Shown piece by piece: positions 12,402 to 26,500 of a DNA stretch of 64,000 bases. The DNA lies in NCBI GenBank assembly GCA_010645155.1, contig CM021321.1, positions 1,109,986 through 1,173,985 on the forward strand, in the 5' to 3' direction. The notes below the pieces were generated by a model. The model was not told the DNA's origin and made no database searches. It was given only the letters and a program-made list of their open reading frames with translations. The translations under genes were made by a program, and so were the position numbers. This DNA comes from Tigriopus japonicus. Taxonomy: Eukaryota > Arthropoda > Copepoda > Harpacticoida > Harpacticidae. Positions within the stretch are counted from its first letter, which is position 1; every line of letters starts with the position of its first letter.

Positions 12402-13847
12402 GTCACGGAAAAATCATGTGTAAATCCAGAAGAAGGTTATTACTCAGTGGTTTGTCGTTCTGATTTTTTTTCGAAATGGGTTGGTTTAATGTCACTGATT
12501 TTCCAACGGGCTTGGATTGTTTTGGATCAAACTCGGTTTTCCAATGACCAGAAATACTTTGAATTTGCTTTTGGCCCATTCGGCTTCCAGTTTGAACACG
12601 ACCAAGTTAATTTCAGAGTGGATGTAGTGTTTTTTTAGGTTGCGGTTCATTAGACAAGCTTTCCGTGGGCAAGATTTCAATCTTTGTTTTTTCTTCTCAT
12701 TAGCATATTTTGTAGTGATGACATTTAGGAGGCACTCTGACGTTCATGTTGTCCAGAGTAAAATTAGAAATTACTAAATAGCTGGGTAGATAGTTAGAAA
12801 GATAGTTCGCGGAAAAGAGGGACCACACATAAACGAGCGTTAAAACTGATGAAGAAAATGTAGTCTGCCCAGTTGGCTCATTGCTGCTTGTATGTACATT
12901 TGGTTTTATCACTTGTTCGAGTTCCTATGAGGGTCGTCAAATGCAGAAAAAGCTAGGAAATGACTTTCCAATCCAATCCTGTCTCTAGACCGTTCAAAAA
13001 TGTAACGTATAATTTGTAGGAAATGGCCCCTAGCTAATAACTCACTAAAGTTCTTGAGGAACGTCAACCAAAAACGGGAATCAAGGGTGAAAAACAAAAT
13101 GCTCACAAATGACGTGGAATCGAGTGTCAGGAGAAGAGATTGGCTTGAAAGAAAATGCTTAAGTTTGGGTATCAAGATTCTAATACATTTTTGGGGCGAG
13201 ACCGGTCGCAATTTTGCTTCGGCTATGGAGGGATGTTATTTACATGTTTGGCACTAATAATGAATATGATGAAGATCATTGACAACTTTGTTGTGGGCTA
13301 TACTACTGAATGTGTATGTAGTAAGTTTGTGGGCTTGGCTGGATATCGGAATATCTTGGTCATGAAAGTGATCTTTGAAAATCTATCGTCGAGAAAGGGA
13401 CGAATGGTCTATCCTGTTCAAGGTATATACATTGTTGGAAAGAAGGTCACAAAGGCACACGAGTGGTTAATGATTGTCTGCTCAAGTACAATGTTCACAT
13501 TATAGGAAACAAGGATGATTGGCGGCTACATGGGGATAGATTTGGAATGTTGCTTGGTCAAACAGGAGATGGATGGAATAGCATTTTACCCAACGAGTGA
13601 CATATGGTAGTAAATGTATTTGGACCTTCCACGTGGTTAGGCTGTCATGGTCACAAGTTCATCGTCTCAGTGTTTAAGGCAGCTACTTGGACGTGGTGCT
13701 TAGAGTGGGGTTCGGATTGTCATTTGAATTGGGTCCAAGCTCACAGCTAGAAACGGTAGGGTTAAGGCACTTGAGAATGGGATTGATCCTCTGTAAAGAA
13801 CGTCCAATCCATATCATCAAAGACTCCTCGAGTGTGTTCCATTGGCT
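12402..13847. other. Convergent intergenic region between NELF-E and CrebA-1
   Basis: The two genes point at each other, so this holds both 3' untranslated regions. Several plus- and minus-strand open frames of 60-116 codons here have no domain or splice support. A TGACGTGG sequence, the preferred type of binding site for CREB3-like factors, occurs at 13110-13117. Just after the CrebA-1 stop, an alternate reading frame stays open on the minus strand to 13762. Confidence 0.5.
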
Positions 13848-14591
13848 TTAATTCTTGGCCTTGGTCCCATTCCTCGATGCTAATTGGCCTTGAAGCCGCT
13901 TGACCTGAGCAACAAGGTTTGAGTTTTGGCCTTCGAGTGCGACACATTTGGCCTTGTATTGGGAGAGCTCGGCGTGCAGGGAATCCATTTTCCTTTCCAA
14001 GCAGTCCATATATTCTTTCTTTTTCCGACGACTCTCTTGAGCGGATATCTGAAATGAAAACACATGACAGCTATTGAAGTTTGGTCGACCAAATGTAACT
14101 ACGGTAAGCAAACAAACATCATTTTATGTGTGAATAGTTTGTTCCCATTAAATAGGAGGTTTACCGATACACTCGCGCCAAGCTATTGTGCACGCGTGTT
14201 TGTGACAGAATTACAGTTGGCGTTATTGGATTTTTGGGGTCAACAATACGAGCTCCTCCTTAAGCGATAAATACCTTCAATATTGACTCGTCGATCCGAG
14301 GTGTGAGTTCAATTGAGTTTCCCCTTTTGTAAAGAAATCGTACAGCTTTCCATTGTTGGGTTTCCCACACTCAGATTCACTTGTGCCAATGCATGCAGCT
14401 TAAGGAGAAAAAGATAATAGGTTGCAGAGAAGTTGCAATTACCGTACCTTATTCTTGATTTTGCGGCGGATCTTTTTCAACGATTTTTCCTCCTGCTTCG
14501 TCAGTGGGAGCCTTTGTGGAACGTGGTAACCTTCGGAGAGCAAAGTCCGCTTCTCTTCCTCGGTCAATAACAATGGTCCCGTTGACCCTTT
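13848..14591 (-). other. CrebA: bZIP-coding exons 6 and 7 of CrebA-1
   Basis: These two exons (14591-14448 and 14048-13848) encode the DNA-binding and dimerisation unit. The intron between them (399 bases) falls inside the basic region, between KNK and ISAQESRR. They are the best-conserved part of the gene and the segment to compare with the second copy, whose equivalent exons lie beyond the window. Confidence 0.93.
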
Positions 14592-17500
14592 CTAGAATGG
14601 ATCAGAATGGATTTCATTTAAAAAACTGTCGTCAAAAGGAGTTGAGCCTTGTTCAGGTTGATGAGATTACCGGCTGACTGGATATGAGAGGTGTCTGGAT
14701 GGGTTGACGGGTGGAGTGGCCATACACATTTCTCGGTCGAGCTGGAGATGTGGTCACCGAGGATGTGGTCACCTGAGTGCCATTAATCGAGGTGGCACTG
14801 ATCCTCAACGGGGACGAGGTGGTGGTTCCACCACCTCCTACTCCTCCCCCTCCAGATCCCGTTCCACCGGCACCGGATGTGCTCACAATGCCCTGACTTA
14901 AGGACAGCGTTGTCGCCGAACTGGAAATTGCACCTGTAAAGATTCATAAAAGACGGTAGATTAAGGGTCCTTTATACTGAGCGAGCTTTAGTGATATTTA
15001 GTTTCATTTTTATTTGAACGGTGGGGCATAATCATTTGTGGCAAGGAGAATCAGGCCACACTTGTGTTCTCTCAACGTCAAAAAAAACTGCTGCTATTCC
15101 TAGAATGAGAATGAGCCACGGCAAGTTGATGGACTCGGTTCTTCATTCGAATAATTGTACTGATTGAAGTACCGAATTTGCTCTGAATCTATCTAAGAAC
15201 TGCATGGACGACGGACGTCAAGCTCACTCGTTCTAGAATGACCATATGGTTTGCTCTCGTTCTTTTTCGCTCATCCAAGTTCTACAGGAACAGCGTGTGG
15301 TTGTCGGCATGTGTGTTGCGTGAATGATGTTTAGGGGTAACTCTCAATCTTGAGAGTTAAAAAGATCAGAGTATTGCAATGGTGATCAAGCTGATGATGT
15401 TTCCTTTAACGGGGCTCTTCGAGCTCTCGTTTAGCTTTAGCGCATGGAACTCGGCTACGTAGGGGTGTTGGTTGCGCACTGCGAAATCCCAAAAGAAAAC
15501 TGTGAGCTGCGAGCAAGCAAAAGCTTCTTTTCCGTCATGACTGACTGATATTCTGACAAAAACAAAATTTGCTTTTCATTTATGGTCTTACCATGAGGAT
15601 TGACTTTAATGTTGACTTTAGGAATGACGAATCGGCTGCTGCTCCCATTAGCATTCGTAGTCGTAAGTACTATGGTGGAGGAGGGTTTGAGCAAGCTCTG
15701 AGGAGTGCAAATCTAAAACGAGGAGCAAAGTCAATTGGAAACGATGAACAACGAGTTCGTTCCTTTCTCCGTTCGAGTCCTACTTTTAATGGCGAGCCGG
15801 ACTGATCTTGCTTGATAATGTAGCCAATGTTGTTGCCATTGGCGTTTTGAACCGGGATATTGTTGCATTGGGTACGGATGGGAACGGGCTTGGACATGAC
15901 TTCGTCATCGTCGTCGTCATCATCGTCGTCGTCGTCCTCGTCGTCGTCGTCGGATTTGTCTTCGAGGACATCCTCCTCGCACTTCGAGAGATCATCCATC
16001 AATGTGATGGCGGGGCTCACCATTGTGGACGTGGGTGTGCTTGTGGTAATGGGGTGGGGCAGATTGAGATCGATGGTGGCGGCTGGATCGGACATCTCGG
16101 CCTTGATGGTAGGCACGAAAGTAGAGATCAACTCGGAAGTGTCTAAGGTCGCAACCGCGGAGGTCGCAGTTGGACCTGACTGCGAGGTCATGGATGTGTT
16201 GAAGGCGATAAATGGGTGATAGCATTCGGTTTCCATATCTGAAACGAAAAAAAAATACATTTTCGTTTAATACCAAGAAAGCCGATTTATTTCATTTAGA
16301 CACTCATTGGAAGGGAGCTGCAGGTAAGAATTTGAATAGTGATGCATAAATGACTGGTCATCATCGCTCATCTTGGCCAATGGCGACATTGATGAACGTT
16401 CGATGCACATTGGTGCAAAACAAGCTAAACGGGGTAGTCAAATTAATGCATCCTACTGTTATGATACAATTATTATTTTTTGCAAATGCCGATAAAGAGT
16501 GACCCAAGAGGGAGAGAGGCTCTTTTATGTTATAACCGCTCATCTTCACCAAGCGACCATTTACCATGCAAATCGGGTGCAGATTTCAAACGGGTCAAAA
16601 ACCGCAAAATGACTACGTAGTGGTTCTCAAATCACCTTCTGAAAGACTCAAAGGGGATTCGGGCAATGAGTCTCCATCGCTACCCATGGTGGGCCGATTC
16701 CTCACGCCAATGCCAGGCTCGCGCTTGATTGATTGACCTCCGAGGTCATGGGAGCCGCCCATCACGTCCGATGGATGAACTATGGCCCTCGATGTCGGGG
16801 GAGTCAGTTTGAGGTCCATGGGGAAAATTGTAGACGTGTCGGTGAGAAGGCGGTCATTTCGGATCATGCTGTTCCCAACCGATTCCGAGGTGTTCCAAAG
16901 ACAACTGGGCGTTCCCGAAACGAGACTGTCTGTGGTGATAAAGTGAGCCGTCGTCATGGATTCCGCTGAAGGTGTCGATGGCGAGGACAGGGGTGGCGAT
17001 GGCGAAGGGGACGAATTGGCAAACACATTGCCCATCGAATGCTGAAAATAGGTAGAAGAGCCCTTTATTGTTGTGTGTCTTCATTGGGTTTCAAAAATAA
17101 GGCCGACTGACCCACCGCCAAACGGGTTTGGTTTGCATGGGGTCGATTTGGCCGACAATTCCTAACTGCTAAGGAAAGCAGCTCCAAGGCCGTTCGACCC
17201 TTTGTCATTTTCCCCAAGGAAAAGCAACCTCGCTGGCTTGAGATCGATATGGCTACAAAGATATGATTTGCTAGATAAACCTAAAAGGGCCGCCTTTGCC
17301 GTCAATCCACCTTGAATCAAGTGGACTCGCATGAAGCAAGAGGAATTGAAGAGGAAGTATTCAGTATTGGGAATTAAGCAACACCAATCAATCACTTTCA
17401 AACGACGGTTGGTGGCTTTGAGAAAAAAAATCATACTTTGATTTGGAATTCATGCATTGGTTGAGCACATAACTCTGCAGAGTGCGTACAACCCAGCCTC

Positions 17501-20500
17501 GAGTTCACTCCTTTGGCTCGAATAAAGCGCAAAGGGTCTTTCTCGATAAACTTGGAATTAGCACGCGTGTAAATCCCGAGATAAAATGTCAACAGAGTTG
17601 AATGATCGGCCATGGCCCTGAAAGGGTCCACCATGGCAAAGTCGGAGGCGGAGGAGGAGGAGGAGAAGACTGAAAGAAGGTGAGATAGCTTTTTTGAGCT
17701 TGTCATCCTCGATTTCTCAACACTCTTTTGGTAGCTATCCGTGAGATCTTTCTTGTTCACTCAAAAACGACATCATTAGTCTGTCTGGATCCGAAGCCGC
17801 TCGGTGCATTTTTTGAGATTCCTCTGCGCGCTCTCATCGGAGGTTACAAATACAGTATTTGCGTCCAGGCCTGAAACGTTGTCCCCTTACCCCTCCCATG
17901 ATCGAGAGAAAAAAAATCACACATCGCACCATTCTGTTAAAAACGCGTACTTTGTATGATGACAAAACGAGCACTGCCAAATAGTAGCGTCGGATTGGGG
18001 ATGAAGGCGAATGAACTTTCTTGTCCTCGAAGTTGATTCGACAAAGGGGAAAACCGGTGGAAGTAATCTCGAAACACCAGACTGTCAACATCTTTAAGAA
18101 AAGTGGGACAAATCATGCCGTTTAAAGCCGACAAAAAGGGGTTTGAAAACGAGAGACAAACTACACGAGAACATTCCAAGACTTTTCGCATCACTCACAA
18201 GTGAAAAATTCATATGCGTTCCTTTTTACAATGAAATACAAAAGCAACTTAAGTTGCTCCAGCCCTCTAATTTGAAAACATCTCCAAAGGGGCCAGGAAC
18301 CTGTTCGAACAACAGAGACTAAATGCAGACATTGGTGGCCAATGAAGGGGTTTGAATTATTAATGCTCGGAACAGCCTTCAGATCATTTTGATTGACCAA
18401 AGCCAAGAAGCCGCGCTTTCAACGCTCGAGCAACAATAGTGGAGCTCTCCAGAGACCCCTTGTGTTGTAGTTGTTCCACGAGCATGTGCCAGCCCCACAT
18501 CGGGAACAGGGTGTTGTGTTCTGAATATACTGTGCATATCCTCGCACGTACTACGGACATTCACTGCTATCTAGGGTACATGTCGTGTCAAAACATGAAG
18601 AGTCGGAACTGTCCTGCTTTCACTTTTTGACCTTGAAGGCCCTTCTTTGTTAATGCCTCACTTTTGACATTTTTTTGGTGAAAAGACATACTTCAGTAAT
18701 AAATAGGTGTTCAATTAGAAAACAAATCTTCGTCCTTGAGGTATTGATTATGACGATCTCTCGCAGGGGACAAATTGTTGTGCCTGTTTGGCTTTTGACC
18801 CTGCTTGAAGGAATGCGTTATATTTCACTTCCGAAAGTTGTCGCGTGTTGTAATTTCTAATGCATTGCCAATGCCTTTTCTCTTTGACCGACTTGGTAGT
18901 TAGGCAACAATGTAATAAATACGGATAGAATAAAGACTTCCTTTCCTGGACAAGAATTGATTGCATGACGTCGTCGAGGATCCTTAAACATCACTGTAAT
19001 CGTTGAATTATGAACTTGATCTCATCCTAACAGCTACGCTCTTGTTTTAAATGAAGATGCCGAAAAGAGTGTAAAAAACAGATCATCATACTCGCTAGTG
19101 AATAACAGCCCATTCATCGCTCTTTCGGGAACAAATGATTTCTCTGAATGACGTCAAGAAGCACATGTGCAAAATACTGCTACTACATATTACCTACATC
19201 TTAAGTAAGCGTCAACGAACAAATATGAAACAAGCCGTGTTGCTTGAACGTAAAAAACGTCGATCGTGGGGTTTGTAGCTTTGGAAATTTGAACGTAAGG
19301 GAAACACTTGGACACCTCAAAATATATCCCAAATACCATCGACGACAATTCGTTGGGCTAAATGCTAACCATCAGAAATAGCTATAGCCTGTGAGGACAC
19401 TTGTTGTCCTTTGGTTCGGCATGTACCGGCTAAATCCGTGGCTCGAGGTTCTGCTTCGTTTTTTTCATAGAGAATTCGTCCTCACTCAGCTGAGTAAGGG
19501 AATGAGCTTGGACCTAGATGAAGAAACTATTGTCATCTTGAACTTTACTACTTTTGATGAATGTTCAATCTATCTCGAGATTCAGACGATTTCCGTTTCG
19601 TCCCAAAATGGTTTCTCAAATTTGAGGATACGCAGCATCTAGATTTCTAAATTTCAATAGCCACGATTTGGAAGACACGACCCTTAAGGGAAACCATAAT
19701 CTTTCCTTGCATATGAAACGAGTTGAATGGAAATGTACGTACTTCGTACCTAAATCTTTTTGCCTATATTTGGGCTTGAAGTAGCTGCATAAAATTTTAA
19801 TACGTGTAGAGCAAAAATACCTATCATGATTGGAAGTTCAAGGTAGGATTATGACACGATCAAGAACACTTGATTTTTTTGATAGCCAACCCATATGTGT
19901 ATCTATGTAAAGACCTATGACTTATTGGGAGGTGCATGCACCTATAATTTTCAAATAACATAGCGTGGCCTTCAGAACAGCTCGGCAAATTCCCACTTTT
20001 TGTCTTGATCTGTTTGCCAGACTCTAAACGAACCACATGAGCATCACCGTCAATATTTGTTTATTTAAATATCGTGTTCGTGAGATGGAGTTAAAAAGAT
20101 GAACAGAGAAAGAAAGAGGAGCCAGAGTGAAAGAGAGAGGGAAGGTTACGAGTGGGAAATTGAGAAGCGCCTAATAAAATGTGAAATTTATTTCCTTTTC
20201 TTCTTCTTCTTCTTCCTGAACGTCATTCACGTCGGCAACTTTTTTGCAAGCTTCCAATTTGGAATTAATGATGATGCCAAAGAGCATGATGATTCTTAAG
20301 GGAGAAATGGAAACGATTCAATAGTTGTTGGGGTTGTGAGAGAGACTAAACCATACTAAGAGCTAATTTTGCACAAAGAATCTGCTCTATTTCAATTTAA
20401 TAGTTTGGCTAAACTTTGACTGATTTTTTTTTCGCCATTGGTGCTGATTGAACAAATATAACCAATTTTCATTCAAAAAAATCAGTAAGGTTCTTTTTCT

Positions 20501-23500
20501 CGTTGACGGGAATGAAATCCTTTTCCAGGAGATTCAAAGGAAGGGACAAGGAAGCAAGTGCTTTGGTTAAATTTCAATGCCCATTCTGGCACTTCCCATT
20601 GGTTAATCGCTAGACTGACTGCATTTCTTTACTAAAGAGTGCAAGGAGCACGTCTTACCAATGCCAGCCATGGACGACAAACAACGCTGTCCATTCGGTT
20701 TTCTCATTACGCTAACGACACATTGTGGACAACTTGATGAGTCGTGGGTTTCAGCTCATGTTCCTTTTTTCAGTTCCAAAGAAAAAAACTGCATCCATTA
20801 GTCACTATACACTGTGGCCCACTAAAATTGGGACTCGAAGTTTACCTACCATTGACGCTCATTGAGTTGTGTTAAATTAGGCACAACACCAATTGAAAAA
20901 GTGCCCCTCAAGATAAATGCACTTTCCCACGAAGCCAAACAGAACTCAACAATTGCAAGGTAATTTTGTCTTCGTCTTTTTGACCGAAGAAGCTTGCGCC
21001 ATTTAAGCCTTCATTTCAAATAGCTATTTCATGATGGAAAAATCAGCAGTCTCAATACTTATGGACCGCACTGTATATCAAGAAGGAAAAGTTCGTTCCA
21101 TTTTAACCGTGCACCTCAATTATTTACACCATTGACGACTTCATGGGCGATGAATTTGGGAGTCTTTTCTTTTCCGTGTGCTTCATTCCCTTGCCTCCAA
21201 GGATCTGTTCTCGTAATTCAACCTTGATGTCTCTACATTTATCATTGCAACGCTCATTGCTCATTGTGGTTGTGGTGACTTTTGGTGAGTGTTCATTACT
21301 TCCACATCATACATCCCGCTCTAAGGGTAATTTGATTGCACTTGAGCTTCACTCCCTACTTGGCCAATTATTTCCTTGAAAGAGCAAGCAATTGCTCAAG
21401 TGAAAACATACTCCTTCAATTCAAAACAACTTCCAAGATACAATTGTTTGTTTTTGCGTAAAACCAACCAAGCATCTAAAAAGCCAACGAGCTGCCATAC
21501 TCCGTGATTGGTCCAAAAATCAACAGCTACGTATGTACGATATCATTTCAAGGTAGCTAGGGGATCCCAATAGGTTCGATTCTCAACGCCAATGGAATTC
21601 GATTTGTCAGCTTTGCTGTCGTTCAAATTCAAGATTACGTTGCTTTGGAAGCTCCTATGCCCGTAAAAGAGAAGCCCTCTAGCATCAGTATGAAAATATG
21701 AAAGCCTGTTTCAAGCGTTTGATTCCAAATGAAGAGCACTCGGTTTGATTAGCTTTCATGTTGTTGAGCAAACGAGTCAGTCAAGCTGTCTGAAAGAGTT
21801 CAGATTTGCCGAAGCGGACAAACTCAGCCTCATCCAGTTTTAAATTATTCGTCAATTATTCCACGTAGGCGCTTCAATACTATATTCTACCCTTTCAATT
21901 ATGTCAAGGGGAGTATTAGCACTTGCCAACAGAATTCGAAGAAATCAAGTTGAAGAAAACTGTTTAATGTGCTTCTTATCTCAAGCGAATGCTTGGCAAC
22001 TTTTTTGATAAGAGCCTATTCGAATCACAGCAAAATTTTATAAAACACGTTGTGTTGAGCCGGGTTTATTTCATTCTCTTTTGGCACAAATCCGCCAAGT
22101 TTGACATACTTTTTCTCAATCTTCGACCGTCAAACTTCTCAACCATGACAGTTTTTTGAATTCATTCATTCATTTCGTCCATATCATACAGATTAGCTGA
22201 TTCTCAGGGTAGGAGGCATGTAGCTCAAAGTCTTTAAGTATTCAATGGTCAATTACCGCTAAAGAAAGGGCCAGGCAAGAGGATCGCAAATGAAGATTGA
22301 AAAAAGGCAGATCGACAAAATCAGTAGAAACTAAAATAGAGGAGCTCTTTGAGTGATGCGTTTTCAAATAAGCATAGTTTTAAATCGGGAAAATTATAAG
22401 TCTAACAGTAACCGTTGTTGTGGAAACGTGGTAAAAAAACACAAATGGCCACTGAAGATCAGAATCGAGGCAAGTGTCTCTGTAATCAGAATTATCTGCG
22501 TGTTTGCTTTTTATTTATTCTAATTCATGCAAGATCTGCCTGCCTTTGACTCTCTCTAGCATACGAAACTCCAATTATTTCCGAGCTAATTCCTCACAAA
22601 CCGGCTGAATTTTAGCAACAAGACACAAAAAACGCTCCACGTGAAGATGATTCCACTTGTCTGATTTCGGCCTAGACTCAAAGAAAAGAGCTCCCATGTC
22701 ATTCTTGATGTCCACCCAATCTTGGTGAGCTTCAATGAACCAGTAACGGGTTTGTTTCAGTTAGTGATGGACCGAAAGCGCTTTCGGCCGAAATTTTGGC
22801 CGAAATTTTGGCCGAAATTTTGGCCGAAATTTAGGTTTAGGTTTCGGTTATGCCTACCGAAACCGAAAGCATACATGCATTATAAAGGATGGAGTTTCAC
22901 AACAAAATCGAAAACTTTTTCGTCCAAAAATCTCTAAAAGTTAAGTTTCCCGATTTTTCAAAATTTGCGACTATCCAACCTATCCAACATCGAACACATG
23001 AGCAATTTAATTTTTAAGGTGGATTTTGCATTTTTACAATTTTGTTGTCAGGTGCTTTCGGTTTCGGTTTCAGTTTTCGTTAAGCCCTCTTTCGGCCGAA
23101 ACTTTCGATTTCGGTTATGAGCCCTTTCGGTTCATCACTAGTTTCAGTCATGGAAAAAAAGTGGTCAGTCCCCTGTACCCAAAAAGAAACCTCAGAACAC
23201 CAACGTTAGAGGGTTGAACGTGCTTGTTGTTTTGGGGTTGTTGTGAACCAAACGAGGAAAATGAGGTTGGTAACGAGCTCAAAGGTTTTGATAATGAGCT
23301 AAGTTCCATTAGTGAATCAAAATGGATGGATGAATTTGAGATGAAGCGGGGTATGACTAAAGCATCTTTAGGTATGACATGCTCCAAAAGATTTGCGAAA
23401 TGGCTACAGAGATGCCTTCCACGTATTTGCTAACCGAAACTGAAGAATGACAATGTGTAAATCAGGCGTGCATTTCAGACCGTTTTTTTTTAACTGACAA

Positions 23501-26500
23501 AACGTCTGTAGTCCTTTAATAGGGGGTTTGTCATTGCTTTTCACTTTCCCACCAAAGGATCTTTGACTGCATGATCAAGCGGAGAATGATCGTCTTGAGA
23601 CGCATTCCAAGTGACCATTATGGAAATTGAGAACCAGGAAGCACGGATGAAGTTAGCCTACTGAATCCTCCTGACGTCATTTTCGAGTTAAATGACTTGA
23701 TTTTCAAACTAGACTCGTCTGAATTGAAACCAAGATGACCTCGGCTAAAGGAGCGATACCGATTGTTGGAGAGAGATTTCAAATAAATAGGTAAGGACGG
23801 GAACGATTCGTACTTAGTTAGGGTGGTGGTAGATTTGTTGAGTAGTGTACGTATGTTAAGATCGTATTCTCTAGTTGCAAACTTGTCGGTCTTTCAATAT
23901 GGCTTGAATTGGGAGAGACGCTCTCCACGTGACTTGGCATTGTGATCGACACAATGGCAATCGCCCCTCGTCCCACACCAAAAACCTGTGAATGAGTGGT
24001 GTGTGGATGTGTTTCCTGTATCGAGGAACTTTCTGGCAATTAAACCTAGCTGTTGATATGAGCCAGCCAGCCATCGAGAAGCCCGAGAAGAGTCCTCTTC
24101 TCCTTCTTTTCGTCATCAGCTTCTTCTTCTTCTCCTCCTTCTTCTTGGCCTCATCTTCACTTTTATTTCAACTCTTCAAGGTAAAAGTACGTGGAAGCAG
24201 TAGTAATCTTTGGACGAGTGGTGGTGGTCAGACGAGTCTTGAGGATAAACCCGAAGTTTCAGGAACCGTCAAGTTTTATGTCTCGTCACCATGGTAAATG
24301 ATTCGCTTCAAGAAAATGAATAAGGACCTCTTGCACAGGGAAATGCCACAAGATGAATTACCTTTTTTAGACAGGATCTTGGGCCCCGAACCCATCGCGA
24401 TAATGATGAATCAAGGGTGTCCCCCATGTACCTGTCTAGTCACGCCTGAGATCCCACTCGTTGGAAGGTAAAAACGACTTGCATCGGCAATCGTTTTTCT
24501 TCTAGTCAAGGTATTGTAAGACCTTCAGAAGATGCCTCCGATCGCTTGAGGAAAATGGAATGTCACATCGTTTCCAAGCTACTTTCGGGGGAAAACCGGA
24601 TTCTTCCTACCAAGCTTGACCCTTCTTCATATTGGTCAATCCTCTTAAGTGGCTATTTTCGGGAGTCATTCTCGTACAGTCCAGAGAAAACAGGGGTGGT
24701 TGGTTGGTTAGCTGATTGATTGGTCAGTCACAGTAACTCAGCAATTCTCGGAACTGTTTGTACTTGAACGTCTGGTATTTTCTCCCTTCGATTCGGTGGA
24801 AGCCGATCCTTACATAGAAAGAAGCTCGATTCTCGTTTATTGGAGTGGAACTCAACTCTGAATGCGTCAAACTAATTTGGCTTCTCTCTTATTCAATACA
24901 TACCAACAACGACCGACTATAATCCTCAGGTCCGTTCAACAACATTCCTTGAGACTAAGGCTCATCTTTAAAATCCTGTTGGACATATCACCCTGTGGAG
25001 GTTGAAACATGTACGTAGTGAGTACAACCAACCAGCCAACCAACCATCTAACCATGCATGCATGCATGAACCATGTACGCGCTTAGTCGTCAAACCAACT
25101 TAGCGAGGAAGTACACGTTCTGGTACGTAATGTGAGATAAGCCAGCAGGTAGAAAAAAAGTCCTTCCTCGGGTCCATCAAGTGTCCGCCTCTTGGTTCCC
25201 CGGTAGTTACCCCTCACAAGAGATGAGCGAGCAAATCGAGACGGAAGAAGTGAAGAAGTGACGGCAGTATTCTACTAGAAGCACCAAGAGTGAACAAGAA
25301 GAAGAAGAAGAAGATTCCACATGGGGCTCTTCAAGGAAAACAAAATTGAAGAAGATAAAGGTCACTAATGCGCAAAATGTTGTAGAGAAAGTTTTCCAGT
25401 ATGTGGAGAATAATTCCACTTGCATGACTACATATAAATGAGAAAACGAGAATGAATGGGAGGACTATGGCCATTTCAGCTGCCAAGAAAGGCGTGCCTG
25501 TTTTTATGACTGAGATCAATGCGTAAGTGCAATCAACAAAATCGAGAAGATTGACCTAACCATTACCTCAGTTTAGTGCGTATTGGTCAAGTACGTATAG
25601 TAGGTGTATTTTGCATACCAAGCAAGCTGCCACACTTTCTCAGGCAGACACAATTCGTTGCACTCCGTAGACTAACCAAAAAAATGGTGTGAGAATCTGG
25701 TTGCAGTTGTGGAAAGTGCCATTTCCCTTCATGTTGGTAAAAGTGGCAAATGCAGCGGAACTTCAAGCTCTATTTTCGCTCGGAAAACTGCACATAATTA
25801 AACGGTTTTATAAATCAGATTCAATGCTTATGGCATAAGTGTTCTTCGATGGAGAGATTTCTCAAGCATCTTGCAGGCAATGCAATGAGTGCGAAGGGAT
25901 CGAGAGGAGCCAGCCAACCCCGTTTAAACAAATGCACTTTGCACTTCATACGTGCTTGCCGATGCCAACCAAAATAAACCCCTTTTCTCTCGAGGAATAC
26001 ATGCATATCATTCTCAATTAGAAGAAGTAGCACACTTGCATTGGTTCAGCTCGATCATATTAACACAACCCTTAAAAATGATCTCAAATGGCGTGTTTAT
26101 CTTTGATGGGGGTAATGTGTCTGTATGCATGGTTTCAGGGGGCTTTTCACGGAAAAAGGTAGGTCTACATTCATGTCATCCCTCCCGAAGCAGCTTGGAA
26201 ATTGGCCTGAGTGGCTTTTGCACTAGAATCGCACCTTGCGGAACACCAGACAAAAGTAGCATCCACCTGCTGCTTTTTGGTGGTTGGTATACAGTATACG
26301 TACAACATACTTGTGCTGCGACAGCCACGCTTGGAATGCATGAGCATCTTCAAGGAGCGAAAGAGCGACCAAAACAGAACCAAACACACAAAATGCCGGC
26401 ACCGTGATTATGACCAGAGAAGAGCACTCACACATCCTTGAATTATCTTATCGTACAACTAAAGTAGGGTTGTGGGACAATCATGATCAGAGAAAGACGA

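Noticed and set aside
15808..16219. Plus-strand frames of 112-119 codons across CrebA-1 exon 3
   Set aside because: They are antisense shadows of the Asp-run exon, made of Val or Ser runs from the same triplets.
17431..17760. 109-codon minus-strand frame just upstream of CrebA-1 exon 2, considered as an extra exon
   Set aside because: Exon 1 joins directly to exon 2 in phase 0, as in the paralog; no paralogous sequence matches this frame.
21560..21590. GGTTCGATTCT, resembling a tRNA B box
   Set aside because: There is no A box or acceptor stem at the right distance, so no tRNA can be folded.
25952..26407. 151-codon plus-strand frame in CrebA-1 intron 1
   Set aside because: It does not begin with ATG, has no recognisable domain, and is overlapped by open frames on the other strand.
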